A stretch of DNA of 39,229 nt from Bdellovibrionales bacterium (GCA_005808505.1 SYLX01000165.1:1-39229); one strand, 5' to 3'; positions 26,609 to 35,347 are shown, numbered from the stretch's first letter. Program-made: numbers and translations. Notes: generated from the sequence alone by a model not told the origin.

Positions 26609-27355
26609 ATGACTCTCAAAGCACGCATTCCTTCACTCCGCCTCGTCCCTCAAGCTGCGCTTGTGGCAGGTGCGTTTCTTCTTCTCGCAGGCTGCGGTGA
26701 GAAAGCGGAAGATCGTCAAATTGCGGCAGGCCTTGCGTGCCTCGACTCCGCCCAAAACGAAAACGATGCGGAAGTCTGCTTACAAAAGGTGGATGGCCTG
26801 ACTTCGCGCAAGTCTTACCTCATTCGCTGTTCGGCGAACTTCATCGCCCAGGGTTTCACGGGTCAGCGGATTGCGGATGCTTTCCAAAAGTTGAAAGACA
26901 ATCCGGGCGGAAGCACGACGCCCACCAGCGCGATGATGGCTTACTTCGTCTTCGCGAAGAACTTGCCGAACCACACGGCTGACCGCACGGTTGAGAACTG
27001 CACCCGCTCGGAAGTGAAAGGTTTGATTCAGCTCGCGACAACCGCGAAACTCGCGACTTTCGTAGCAAACCCTGGGGGCGGCATCTTAGCCGGAACAAAC
27101 CTTGATCCCGCAAGCGGCAACTTCGATGCTGGCGCAATTCAGGCTCAGCTCAACAACCTCGCGAACGGCGGTGCGACTCCTCAGCAACTCACGGAGATCG
27201 GCAACATCGCGACGACGGCACAGAGTGCTTATTGCACGGCCGGTAGCACGTTCAAAGATCAAGACGTGTGCTCGAAGCTAGATGCGGCGATCACGGCTGG
27301 CGGCGGCAACCCGAGCGCGATCGCAACGGCCCTTCTTGATCTACTGACTCCATGA
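26609..27355 (+). CDS. Small helical lipoprotein with conserved cysteines
   Basis: This 248-residue protein has a lipoprotein signal ending in LLAGC (Cys29). The ATG follows AGGAAGGA. The mature part is helical and has cysteine-centred repeats (AACLD-like GLACLDSAQNENDAEVCLQK, then SYLIRCSANFIAQG). A Gly/Asn-rich middle and a C-terminal helix with two more cysteines follow. The order of helix plus RCS/RCG cysteine plus YFVFAK/VSFAK resembles the lipoprotein at 24316, so I consider the two homologous, though divergent. It lies between barrel paralogues B and C and may be the lipoprotein partner of one of them. No enzymatic motif is seen. Confidence 0.72.
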   Translation: MTLKARIPSLRLVPQAALVAGAFLLLAGCGEKAEDRQIAAGLACLDSAQNENDAEVCLQKVDGLTSRKSYLIRCSANFIAQGFTGQRIADAFQKLKDNPGGSTTPTSAMMAYFVFAKNLPNHTADRTVENCTRSEVKGLIQLATTAKLATFVANPGGGILAGTNLDPASGNFDAGAIQAQLNNLANGGATPQQLTEIGNIATTAQSAYCTAGSTFKDQDVCSKLDAAITAGGGNPSAIATALLDLLTP

Positions 27356-27400
27356 GTGCATGAGGTCAGCCCGAAGCTAAGCTCTGGCTTGAGCATCAAG

Positions 27401-27505
27401 GTCTGAAGTCTGAGGTCTGAGGTCTGAAGTCTGAAGTCTGAAGTCTGAAGTCTGAAGTCTGAAGTCTGAAGTCTGAAGTCTGAAGTCTGAAGTCTGAAGT
27501 CTGAA
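27401..27505 (+). repeat. 15-copy 7-bp tandem repeat (GTCTGAA)
   Basis: Fifteen head-to-tail units of GTCTGAA fill 27401-27505. Units 2 and 3 read GTCTGAG; the rest are identical. The tract begins 46 bp after the lipoprotein stop and ends just before a terminator hairpin. The near-perfect identity points to recent slipped-strand expansion, so copy number may vary between isolates. Confidence 0.97.
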
Positions 27506-27507
27506 GT

Positions 27508-27545
27508 AAATAAAAACGGCGCTTCAAGGAGCGCCATTTTTATTT
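27508..27545 (+). terminator. Bidirectional Rho-independent terminator
   Basis: The stem GGCGCT (27518-27523) pairs with AGCGCC (27530-27535) around TCAAGG. It is flanked by AAATAAAAA on the left and TTTTTATTT on the right, so it can terminate transcription from both directions. It serves the lipoprotein gene (plus) and the convergent barrel gene (minus). Confidence 0.9.
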
Positions 27546-27570
27546 GAAAAGTTGACTGGGTGCATCCCGC

Positions 27571-27614
27571 AAAGGTGCCAGGCACCTTTTGGTGCCGCAC
27601 CACCTCCCGGTGCC
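27571..27614. repeat. Palindromic GGTGCC/GGCACC cluster
   Basis: AAAGGTGCC-A-GGCACCTTT (27571-27589) is a perfect inverted repeat. GGCACC-TTTT-GGTGCC (27581-27596) forms a competing hairpin with a 4-base loop. A fourth GGTGCC lies at 27609-27614, right before the stop of the barrel gene. It could be an interspersed palindromic repeat or an extra terminator for the minus-strand gene. Confidence 0.75.
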
Positions 27615-27619
27615 TTCTC

Positions 27620-28858
27620 CTAGAAGTCGAGTGATGCCTTAGCAACGTAGCGGCGGCTCGATTTGGGAGCATCGCTTGGGCCGAGTTCTTCGGCGTAGGT
27701 CGCGAGGTCCAGCATGAACGGTCCGAGTTGGCCCGTGAATCCAGCCGAGAAGTAACCCTGATTCAAGCCCACGCGCCATCCGCCGCGCCACATGCTGTAC
27801 ATGCGCCAGTTGAATTCCATTCCAAGGTGCGAGCCCTTCTGGAACGTGAAGTTCTCATGCCCAATATCGCGAAGGTCCGCGAGCAAACGCGTTTTGAAAA
27901 CCCACCAATCGGGAAGTTCCCAGACCGAGCCGAGATCGAGACGACGACCTAGCTTAGCCGGACCATCCTGAGTGTTCTTATCGTAGAGGTGGAAGTTAGA
28001 AACAAAACCGTAGTCAGCAACGTTGCGAAGAGTCGCGCCGAAAGAAGGACGCGTCCAGCGCCACCAGCTGTCGGAAGCGATCTTCGGAGTGTAGAGAACT
28101 CCGTAGTCGATATCGAAAGTGAAGCCTTCCTTCGCATCTTGGAAGCGGAGGAAGCTTGGATCATTGACAATATCCGCCGCGATCAAAGTCTTGTTCACGT
28201 AGGCACGGTAGATTGCCTTGCCTGTCACACCCATGGAGAGACGATCTTGCGCGAACCACTTCACATCCCAACCGCGCCCGTAGGCCATCGTCGTATCTTG
28301 ATGAACAACGAGATCGAGCGAATAACCACCGACCTGGTGGATCGCCATATCCATGGAGAGATCAGCAGGAATAATCGCGAAAGCCCATTTTGGACGAGCC
28401 CAGATTCCGTTCAGAGTCACCCGCGCGCCGTAAACATTCCCGACATTCGCCTTCAGAAGATCGACCATGGGCTGAATGTCGTTTCCGCTCCCCGTCGATT
28501 TCGAAGCCGTGTCGATGTCGTTTTTTAGCTTCATCAATTTGCTATCGACCATCCCGCCGATCCCTGCGTTGACCTCGGCTTCTTCAAGGCGCGCAAGACC
28601 AGCCGGATTGTAGAAGAGAGCCGAGTAATCATCCGCCAGCCCAACGAAAGCGTTACCCATTCCCAGGGCGCGAGGACTGACGTAGTGCTGATGGATTTGA
28701 AAGTCGATGACGTCACCTTCAGCAGCGAAAGCACGCGGCGCGACGGCAACGAGCGCCGCAAACGAGGCGACTTTCGCAAACGACGTGATAACAGCAAGAG
28801 ACACAACTTGCGCGGAAGATTTCGGTCCGCGGGAACGACGGAACAAGGGCGATGGCAT
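27620..28858 (-). CDS. PorV/UPF0164-like outer-membrane barrel, paralogue C
   Basis: This 412-residue protein starts at an ATG with AGGAG eight bases upstream. A long signal peptide ends at about RAFAAEG (residue 46). The mature N-terminus carries PRALGMGNAFVGLADD then FYNPAGLARLEEA, and the C-terminus carries TYAEELGPSD...SRRYVAKASLDF ending in Phe. Both blocks align with paralogues A and B. The middle is Trp-rich (for example SWWRWTRPSFGATLRNV and LPDWWVFKTRLLADLRDIG). It is transcribed separately from A and B, facing the lipoprotein gene at 26609, with the tandem repeat and terminator between. Fatty-acid or hydrophobic cargo, or a secretion-associated shuttle like PorV, are the two known roles of relatives; neither can be chosen here. 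Confidence 0.82.
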   Translation of the reverse strand: MPSPLFRRSRGPKSSAQVVSLAVITSFAKVASFAALVAVAPRAFAAEGDVIDFQIHQHYVSPRALGMGNAFVGLADDYSALFYNPAGLARLEEAEVNAGIGGMVDSKLMKLKNDIDTASKSTGSGNDIQPMVDLLKANVGNVYGARVTLNGIWARPKWAFAIIPADLSMDMAIHQVGGYSLDLVVHQDTTMAYGRGWDVKWFAQDRLSMGVTGKAIYRAYVNKTLIAADIVNDPSFLRFQDAKEGFTFDIDYGVLYTPKIASDSWWRWTRPSFGATLRNVADYGFVSNFHLYDKNTQDGPAKLGRRLDLGSVWELPDWWVFKTRLLADLRDIGHENFTFQKGSHLGMEFNWRMYSMWRGGWRVGLNQGYFSAGFTGQLGPFMLDLATYAEELGPSDAPKSSRRYVAKASLDF

Positions 28859-28962
28859 CGATTCGGCTCCTCGAGATGAATTGGCGAGAGGTCGGTTCTT
28901 GAGGGTTTTGCTCTCTGCTAAAATTCTATAAAAATAAGGAAGCCTTCGGGTACAATTTCTAC

Positions 28963-29628
28963 ATGCGCACGAGAGGCATTCTTCTTTTTTTGACCTTCGT
29001 CTTGGTTTGTTCTTTCAGCATCGCGCCAAAGGCGTGGGCCGCCAAACCAAAGCCGACCGTGGAAACTGAAGAAAATAAAAGTGATTTAGACGAATCAGCG
29101 AGAGAAACGACGGAATTAGAAGCCGCCCGGGCTGCCGATACCGTCGATATCGCGCCGGCACCACCCGCTTCCGCGCGAACCGTAAAATATCAAAACGACT
29201 TCTTCTACGCTTATCGAAAATCACTAAGTGCGCTGGCCGGAGTGGCCTCCTCAAGCGAAACTCGCAACGAGACAAACACTCCTGCGATGGGAACGATTCT
29301 TTTTTCGTTCGTCGCTCCGAACTTAAAAACCTACGAAGCTGGTGCTGATCTCTTATCGAACGGAGTCGGCGCCCTCCACATTTCGCAGAGGTGGGTTCTC
29401 GCGCGCACAGAATTTCGGCCTTACTTCAAGGCAGGCCTGGGCGTCGTGACAATTCCGGAAGATCGACTCGCAACTTTCATCCGCTACGAAAACTTCCGCC
29501 TTCAAGGTGGAACCGGATTCGAATACTCCGTGACGAAACCCATGAGCCTTCGCTTCGAACTCAACGCGGCGCTGAGCGCAAAGGCCTTCCAGGCGGGAAT
29601 CGTGGCCGGCGGCACGTGGGCTTGGTAA
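28963..29628 (+). CDS. Exported beta-barrel-like protein
   Basis: This 221-residue protein has a signal peptide ending at AWAAK (about residue 27). A Glu/Thr/Ala-rich linker (about 28-72) is followed by a beta-rich domain: FFYAYRKSLSALAGVAS, GALHISQRWVLARTEFRPYFKAGLGV, then FRLQGGTGFEYSV and a closing strand AGIVAGGTWAW. The domain is about 145 residues with alternating aromatic strands, consistent with a small outer-membrane barrel. No family is recognised. It diverges from paralogue C across about 100 bp and converges with coaE, 70 bp away. Confidence 0.7.
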   Translation: MRTRGILLFLTFVLVCSFSIAPKAWAAKPKPTVETEENKSDLDESARETTELEAARAADTVDIAPAPPASARTVKYQNDFFYAYRKSLSALAGVASSSETRNETNTPAMGTILFSFVAPNLKTYEAGADLLSNGVGALHISQRWVLARTEFRPYFKAGLGVVTIPEDRLATFIRYENFRLQGGTGFEYSVTKPMSLRFELNAALSAKAFQAGIVAGGTWAW

Positions 29629-29698
29629 GGATCGAATTCGAAACGCCCTCGTAGGACAACCTACCGCGTGCCTACGCAACTCATTACTCAGCTACTCA

Positions 29699-30304
29699 TC
29701 ACTTCCCGACCGGCTTCGGAAACTGAGCCAGCACTTGGTCGAGTGCGCGGCCCAAATCCCACACGTCCGTTTCGTTCTTGAGTACGATGTCGGCAAGCTT
29801 CGCCTTCGTGTCGATCGGCATCTGCGCATCGACGCGCTCTTGAGCTGTCTCCATGTCGAAGTCGTTACGCGTGATCAATCGAGCCATTTGCAGATCCGGC
29901 GGGCAGTAAACGCAAATGACTTTATCAAACAGCGGCTTCATGTCTTTTTCGAAGAGCAACGGCACATCGTAGAACGCAACTTTGTGTCCGGCCTTCGCGA
30001 GCTCGGCGCGACGCTCGTCCGCCAGCGCGCGAATTCTCGGATGCAGAAGTGTCTCGAGCTGCTCCCGCTTCTTAGAGTCGGTGAAAACAAGTTCGGCAAT
30101 TTTCGCGCGATTCAGTTCGCCCGTGTCTGTGACGGCGGCTGGACCAAAGTGTTTCAAAACATCGGCGTGGCCAGGCGTCCCGATTTGAACCACCTCACGC
30201 GCAAGTAGATCCGCATCAACGACGGGATAACCACGCTCGCGAAGTAGCCGGGCTACCGTTGATTTCCCCGTCGCGATTCCTCCAGTCAAACCTATCCACA
30301 ACAT
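29699..30304 (-). CDS. coaE: Dephospho-CoA kinase
   Basis: This enzyme phosphorylates dephospho-CoA at the 3' hydroxyl, the last step of CoA synthesis in the cytosol. The 201-residue length fits the family. The P-loop is GGIATGKS at 8-15, followed by the family segment VVDADLLAREVV and the later FYDVPLLFEKDM, with RNDF in the lid region. The ATG at 30304 follows AGGAGTG at eight-base spacing. It is a stand-alone gene, divergent from the Ser/Thr kinase gene. A downstream acyl-CoA synthetase two genes away also uses CoA, but they are not in one operon. Confidence 0.97.
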   Translation of the reverse strand: MLWIGLTGGIATGKSTVARLLRERGYPVVDADLLAREVVQIGTPGHADVLKHFGPAAVTDTGELNRAKIAELVFTDSKKREQLETLLHPRIRALADERRAELAKAGHKVAFYDVPLLFEKDMKPLFDKVICVYCPPDLQMARLITRNDFDMETAQERVDAQMPIDTKAKLADIVLKNETDVWDLGRALDQVLAQFPKPVGK

Positions 30305-30342
30305 GCGAAGCCACTCCTGATGTCGTCGGTAGCGAAGTCTTT

Positions 30343-30376
30343 TGCGTGTTCACGCATGCGACACCGACGTGTCGCA
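30343..30376. promoter_or_regulatory. Two adjacent perfect hairpins in coaE/kinase intergenic region
   Basis: TGCGTG-TT-CACGCA (30343-30356) is followed without a gap by TGCGACAC-CGAC-GTGTCGCA (30357-30376). Both are perfect stems (6 and 8 bp). They lie about 40-70 bases upstream of coaE and about 185 bases upstream of the kinase gene. They may be operators or leader structures; no T-run follows for termination. Confidence 0.5.
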
Positions 30377-30561
30377 CTCTTTCCAATCCAAATTCACCTA
30401 GACGTTCGCTACGTGAGTTTCCCGACTTGTCTCACTAAGAAACACGACCCAGACTTCAGTCGGAAAATTCAATGCTTAAGTAACTTTAATCCTATACCGA
30501 AAAAGTAAAAGAGAGAAGCTGCGAAGTCCTCGCGCACTCTGAGAAACCGGGGCATTGAAGC

Positions 30562-32601
30562 GTGCTGCAAACGTTTGAAACTTTCGGCAAATACATTCTG
30601 CTTGAAAAGATCCAGACCGGTGGGATGGCGGAAATCTATTTGGCACGCAGCCAAGGCGCTAGCGGTGTTTCGAAGTTCATCGCGATCAAACGGATTCTTC
30701 CGCAGTTCTCCGAGCAGCACGAGTTCATCGAGATGTTCAAGGACGAAGCGAAGATCGCCGTAAACCTCGCGCACGCGAACATCGTTTCGATCCATGAGTT
30801 CGGCTTCGAGAAAAACGCGTTCTACCTTGCGATGGATTACGTTGAAGGTCGCAACCTTCGCCAGATCCTAAACAAGATGAAGAAGAGCAGCGTTAACTTC
30901 TCTATCGAGCAAGTTCTCTACATCATCAAAGAAGTGGCGGCCGGTCTCGATCACGCTCACCGTTGCATCGACGCGAATACCGGTAAGCCGCTCAACATCA
31001 TCCACCGTGACATGAGCCCGCAAAACGTCATGGTGAGCTTCGAAGGCGAAGTGAAGGTCGTTGACTTCGGTATCGCCAAAGCTGAAACACAGCTCGACAC
31101 GACTCGCGCCGGAACTCTCAAAGGTAAATTCGGTTACATGAGCCCCGAGCAGGCCGAAGGACAAAACGTCGACCTGCGCACGGATATCTTCGCGCTCGGA
31201 ATCGTGCTCTGGGAACTTCTCGCAAACGATCGCCTGTTCGTTGCGAACAACGAAGTCAACACGCTCCGCAAAGTGCGCGATTGCCAAATCCCATCTTTGC
31301 GCAAAATCAATCCGAACATTCCGCCCGAGCTTGAGCGCATCGTGAGCAAAGCGCTCGCGAAAGATCGGAACCTCCGTTACCAAACAGCGGCCGCCTTCCA
31401 ACGTGAACTCAGCCGTTTCTTAAACCGTCAATATCCGGACTTCTCGCCTCACGACTTCAGCGTCTTCATCAAAACACTCTTTGCGGCCGAGATTCTCGAG
31501 AGCCGTAAGAAGATGGTAGACTTCGCGAAGTTTGAGATGACTCCGAATACGATGTCGCTCCCTGCACCGCCGACAGCTCCCGTGCGTGGTGATCGCGGCG
31601 GTGCGTTTACGAACAGCGCGACACTGACCGAAAGCACATCGGGCGAAGCCGACTTCGGAGTTCCGAGTCGCAACAATCGACCCGATCCTCGCGCCGCCGC
31701 GAAAAAACCGGCGCCTCCAGTTCCTCGCGAGCGTGAACCGGCTCCTTCTTCTAAGAACGAACCGAAGATCTCGGCAACCGGCGAAAACAGAATCCAAGTG
31801 GTCGCTTCTCCCGCAATGATCAACACCGTTTCACTCTCGGTTGATCGCAGCAACTACCGTGAACGCGAGCGCGAACGAACGATGGGAACTCAGAACGGCG
31901 GAACTTACGCCGGCGGAAACGGAACCTACTACGGCACTCGCTCGTTCTCGCACGTGAGCGTGAAAAAAGGCGGCATCATGTCGGCCGCATCGCTCCCGAT
32001 CATCTTAATCGCGGTCGGCGTGATCGCGGGAAGTGTTGCCGTCTACCAAAGCAATCCCCAGACGATCACTCGCGCGATCGCTGGCTTTTTGAGCTCTCCG
32101 ATTGATCCGACTCGGACGAACGTTCCGCAAGGAACGTCAACGGCAGCTTCGAAGGCACCGAAATTCGACGTCGCGATTTCGAGCTCACCCTCGGGAGCGG
32201 AAGTCCTCATCGACGGAGCTCCGGTTTACATCACGCCAGGCTCTATCGATATCGAACAGAATAAAGAGATTCGATTAATGGTCCGCATGCCCGGCTACAT
32301 CACCGTAGAGCAGAGACTGAAGATCGATTCGAACAAAACGATCACGGTCCAAATGGTGCCCGAAAAAGTGGCTTACGTAGATATCCACGTTCTCGGGGCC
32401 GGTGAGATCTTTGTCGACGGAAAATCGGTCGCAAGCGGCAGCCCTGCCAACGGCATCGCCATTCGCGCCGAGCAAGAGGTCCTCATTAAAGCGATTGATC
32501 CTGTTACTAAAGCTTCGGATGAGTACCGCGTTCGACTCGGTGCTAACGAGCGCAAGAAGATCACGCTCATTCCGCGTGCCATGGTCAACAAAGGTCGCTA
32601 A
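30562..32601 (+). CDS. PknB-type Ser/Thr protein kinase with PEGA repeats
   Basis: This 679-residue membrane kinase has an N-terminal catalytic domain (about 10-290) with a glycine loop variant IQTGGMAEIYLA, Lys43, the catalytic loop HRDMSPQN (Asp150), DFG at 168-170 and the APE-equivalent MSPEQ. The HRD-x-SPQN form is common in myxobacterial and related kinases. A long Pro/Ser/Arg-rich linker (about 330-470) leads to one membrane helix (about 476-496). The periplasmic part has a PEGA domain (about 536-605, with SSPSGAEVLIDG and PGYITVEQRL) and a second PEGA-like unit (about 610-675). It starts with GTG at 30562, the only reasonable start before the kinase fold. It probably senses an envelope ligand; the substrate is unknown. 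Confidence 0.92.
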   Translation: MLQTFETFGKYILLEKIQTGGMAEIYLARSQGASGVSKFIAIKRILPQFSEQHEFIEMFKDEAKIAVNLAHANIVSIHEFGFEKNAFYLAMDYVEGRNLRQILNKMKKSSVNFSIEQVLYIIKEVAAGLDHAHRCIDANTGKPLNIIHRDMSPQNVMVSFEGEVKVVDFGIAKAETQLDTTRAGTLKGKFGYMSPEQAEGQNVDLRTDIFALGIVLWELLANDRLFVANNEVNTLRKVRDCQIPSLRKINPNIPPELERIVSKALAKDRNLRYQTAAAFQRELSRFLNRQYPDFSPHDFSVFIKTLFAAEILESRKKMVDFAKFEMTPNTMSLPAPPTAPVRGDRGGAFTNSATLTESTSGEADFGVPSRNNRPDPRAAAKKPAPPVPREREPAPSSKNEPKISATGENRIQVVASPAMINTVSLSVDRSNYRERERERTMGTQNGGTYAGGNGTYYGTRSFSHVSVKKGGIMSAASLPIILIAVGVIAGSVAVYQSNPQTITRAIAGFLSSPIDPTRTNVPQGTSTAASKAPKFDVAISSSPSGAEVLIDGAPVYITPGSIDIEQNKEIRLMVRMPGYITVEQRLKIDSNKTITVQMVPEKVAYVDIHVLGAGEIFVDGKSVASGSPANGIAIRAEQEVLIKAIDPVTKASDEYRVRLGANERKKITLIPRAMVNKGR

Positions 32602-32692
32602 GTCCGTCCTTCTTCCCTAAAAATCTCGATTAAGAGCCAGCTTCGGATCGGCACCGCTAGCGAACTGCGCGTCGCAATCTAAGATATTTGTC

Positions 32693-34537
32693 ATGACAGA
32701 TTCCCTCCGTCTGTCGCATGATCGAGCCAAGATGTCAGACACGATTTGCCATAAGTTCTTGGACACCGCGAGAAAGCATCAAGAGCGAACCGCGATCATG
32801 TTCAAACGCGCCGGACGTTGGCAGGAGTTGGACTGGAACGGTTACCGCGAATTGGTGGAGTCCATCGCGGCGGGATTGCAAACGCACGGTGTGCGCAAAG
32901 GGGATCGCGTTGCGATCCTCTCAAACACGCGTTACGAATGGGCCGCAACGGATCTCGCAATCCTCGGTCTTGGCGCGATCACCGTACCGATCTATCAGAG
33001 CAGTACGCTCGATGACATCAGCCACATCCTCGCCGACAGCGAGGCAAAAATCCTCATCTGCGAGTCGCCCGCTACTGCGCGCAAGCTTAGCGAGATTCTC
33101 AAACCGCTTAAGCACATTGAACAGATCATCGTCTTCGAGGCAGACCCCAAAGACACGGATCCAACCGAACCTTTCTCATCTCTCGAAGATGTTCAGAGCA
33201 AAGGCGAAGCAGCTCTTAAGAAATCACCGACGCTTTATGAACTCGCCGTCCGTGAACTTTCCCTCGATGATCCTGCGACGATCATCTACACGTCAGGAAC
33301 AACCGGCCGCCCCAAAGGTGTCTTGCATACACACACGCAAGCGTTGAGCGAAGTCGCCGATGCATTCCCTCTTCTTGGCGTTACCGTCCGTGATCGAAGC
33401 CTGACGTTCTTGCCATTTGCGCACGTACTGGGTCGCATCGAAATTTGGGGTCACGTCCTCATCGGTTACACCATGGCGTTCGCGCAAAGCATCGATCGCT
33501 TGCGCGAAGACCTTGTCGACGTAAAGCCGACTTTAATCATCGCGGTCCCGCGTGTTTTCGAGAAGATTTACAACGGGATTTTGGCGCAAGCGGAAATCAG
33601 TCCTCTCAAAGCACGCGTCTTCCATTGGGCGCTTTCGGTTGGGCGGGAAATCAGTCGCTACAAAGTCGAAAAGCAAGCCGTGCCCATCGATCTGGCATTG
33701 AAGTATCAAGGTGCGCGTCGCCTCGTCTTCAACACAATCAACGAAAAGCTCGGCGGAAAACTTCGCTTCGCCGTTTGCGGCGGAGCTCCTCTCAGCCAGT
33801 CGATTGCCGAGTTCTTCCACGCGGCGGGTCTTCTTATTCTAGAAGGTTACGGACTCACGGAGACGACGGCAGCGATTGCGGTCAACACACCTTTCGATTA
33901 CCGCTTCGGCACCGTCGGTAAAGCGATCGGCGACGTTCGCTTCAAGATCGCTGAAGATGGAGAGATCCTCGTTCACTCGAAAAAAGTGATGAGAGGCTAC
34001 TACAAGAAGCAGGAAGAGACCGAGAAGGTACTTACCGACGGTTGGTTCCACACAGGTGACATCGGCGAGATTTCTGAAGAAGGCTACCTTCGCATCACCG
34101 ACCGAAAAAAAGACCTCGTGAAAACGGCTGGTGGAAAATACGTGGCGCCGCAAAGGCTTGAAGGCTTGCTCAAAGCCAACCGCTTCATTTCGCAGGTGCA
34201 TATCCACGGTGATCAAAAGAAATACATCGTGGCTTTAGTCACTCTCAATATGGACGCCGTCGAAGAGTTCGCCCGTGAACATGAGATCAACGTCAAAGAT
34301 CGCGGCTCTCTCGTTGAGCATCCAAAAGTGAAAGAACTCGCACGTCGGGCCGTAGCGGAAGCGAACTCGCACCTGGCGAGCTTCGAATCGATCAAGAATT
34401 TTGCGGTTCTTCCCAGAGATTTTACGATCGAAGAGGGCGAGCTCACGCCGTCGCTCAAGGTAAAACGCAAAGTTGTTGATCAGAAATATCGCGAAGTCAT
34501 CGACAAGCTTTACGGCGTTAGCGAAGCGAACGCCTGA
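32693..34537 (+). CDS. Long-chain acyl-CoA synthetase (AMP-forming)
   Basis: This enzyme activates fatty acids to acyl-CoA through an acyl-AMP intermediate. The 614-residue length fits the FadD15/FAA group. Motifs in order are the P-loop IIYTSGTTGRPKG (about 197-209), FLPFAHVLGRIE, VPRVFEKIY, GGAPLSQSIAEFF, EGYGLTETTA, WFHTGDIGEISEEGYLRITD, RKKDLVKTAGGKYVAP and a terminal SLKVKRK lysine. All adenylation motifs look intact. There is an alternative ATG at 32732. It lies 91 bp after the kinase gene on the same strand. Substrate chain length is inferred from family only. Confidence 0.93.
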   Translation: MTDSLRLSHDRAKMSDTICHKFLDTARKHQERTAIMFKRAGRWQELDWNGYRELVESIAAGLQTHGVRKGDRVAILSNTRYEWAATDLAILGLGAITVPIYQSSTLDDISHILADSEAKILICESPATARKLSEILKPLKHIEQIIVFEADPKDTDPTEPFSSLEDVQSKGEAALKKSPTLYELAVRELSLDDPATIIYTSGTTGRPKGVLHTHTQALSEVADAFPLLGVTVRDRSLTFLPFAHVLGRIEIWGHVLIGYTMAFAQSIDRLREDLVDVKPTLIIAVPRVFEKIYNGILAQAEISPLKARVFHWALSVGREISRYKVEKQAVPIDLALKYQGARRLVFNTINEKLGGKLRFAVCGGAPLSQSIAEFFHAAGLLILEGYGLTETTAAIAVNTPFDYRFGTVGKAIGDVRFKIAEDGEILVHSKKVMRGYYKKQEETEKVLTDGWFHTGDIGEISEEGYLRITDRKKDLVKTAGGKYVAPQRLEGLLKANRFISQVHIHGDQKKYIVALVTLNMDAVEEFAREHEINVKDRGSLVEHPKVKELARRAVAEANSHLASFESIKNFAVLPRDFTIEEGELTPSLKVKRKVVDQKYREVIDKLYGVSEANA

Positions 34538-34582
34538 ACGTCGATGAGTAGCGATGCTTTGGCGCCGACGCCTGGGCGTTGA

Positions 34583-35347
34583 TTATAAATAGAATCGAAA
34601 ATTCAGACCAACAAAAGCGCCGCTGAGATCGACGCTTCTCAAATCCCCGTTCATATCGCGGATCTGACCATTCTCGGTTTGTTGCCCGGAGATGGCGTTC
34701 GTCTCTTTGAGCGACCGAAAATCCGAGGCCTTCAAAGTGCGGGCACCCGCATGAAGAACTGCCGTTACGGCATCGGCAAAGTGAAACTCGTATCCTACGT
34801 AAATCTGACCCATGTTCGCTTGGGTCTTCGAACTTTCTTTATAATCACCCACACCTAGAGCGCTTTGCCCACTCGGTGTGAACTTATAATCGTTATCCAT
34901 CCCGACAAATGCGATTCCGTAACCAGCGCCGAAGAGCACCCGCGACGAAGACGTTTTGTACGCCTGGATCTCCAAGGAGACCGTCGGAATCCAGGCCGAG
35001 AGATCCGAATTCAGATCAAAGAGTTTCGTTCCCGAAAGGTCCGTACCGATCACGCCCTCAAGCGAGCGTGGCATTAAATACTCAACTCCCAGTCTCAAAG
35101 ACACATTTGAGAGCGCGATGGCCAAACCCGCTTCGCCACTCGCGGCGGTCTGCACGGTTTTATCAAACTGCGTGTCGATCCCGCTTGATGATCGAAAGGC
35201 ACTTGCGCCTGCGAGGGAGCTACCGAACGTTCCGCCAAAATAAGCGGAGAACGTTTCTGATTGAAAGTTGAAAACACGCGCTTCGGAAGGTTCTCCCCAG
35301 GTCAGGAGAGCCGCGAACAACGCGACAAAACCGAGGTTCACCTTCAC
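34583..35347 (-). CDS. Outer-membrane beta-barrel protein
   Basis: This 254-residue protein has a short signal peptide (cleavage near SEARV, about residue 24). The mature part is a barrel of about 8-12 strands: FSAYFGGTFGSSL, GLAIALSNVSLRLGVEYLMP, WIPTVSLEIQAYK, VLFGAGYGIAFVG, and a final AFVGLNFRFYL ending in an aromatic-rich strand. No family is recognised. It starts with GTG overlapping the stop of the upstream AMIN-like gene (GTGA), so the two are translationally coupled and probably act together at the outer membrane. It converges with the acyl-CoA synthetase gene, 45 bp away. Confidence 0.78.
   Translation of the reverse strand: MKVNLGFVALFAALLTWGEPSEARVFNFQSETFSAYFGGTFGSSLAGASAFRSSSGIDTQFDKTVQTAASGEAGLAIALSNVSLRLGVEYLMPRSLEGVIGTDLSGTKLFDLNSDLSAWIPTVSLEIQAYKTSSSRVLFGAGYGIAFVGMDNDYKFTPSGQSALGVGDYKESSKTQANMGQIYVGYEFHFADAVTAVLHAGARTLKASDFRSLKETNAISGQQTENGQIRDMNGDLRSVDLSGAFVGLNFRFYL

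Noticed and set aside
27401..27505. Possible CRISPR array
   Set aside because: The units are 7 bp and directly adjacent, with no spacers and no cas genes nearby.
27259..27672. A minus-strand frame containing repeated TSDFRLQ
   Set aside because: The peptide is only the translation of the 7-bp tandem repeat and has no signal or domain.
34568..34579. ACGCC-TG-GGCGT hairpin between convergent genes as a terminator
   Set aside because: The loop is only two bases, the stem five pairs, and no T-run follows on either strand.
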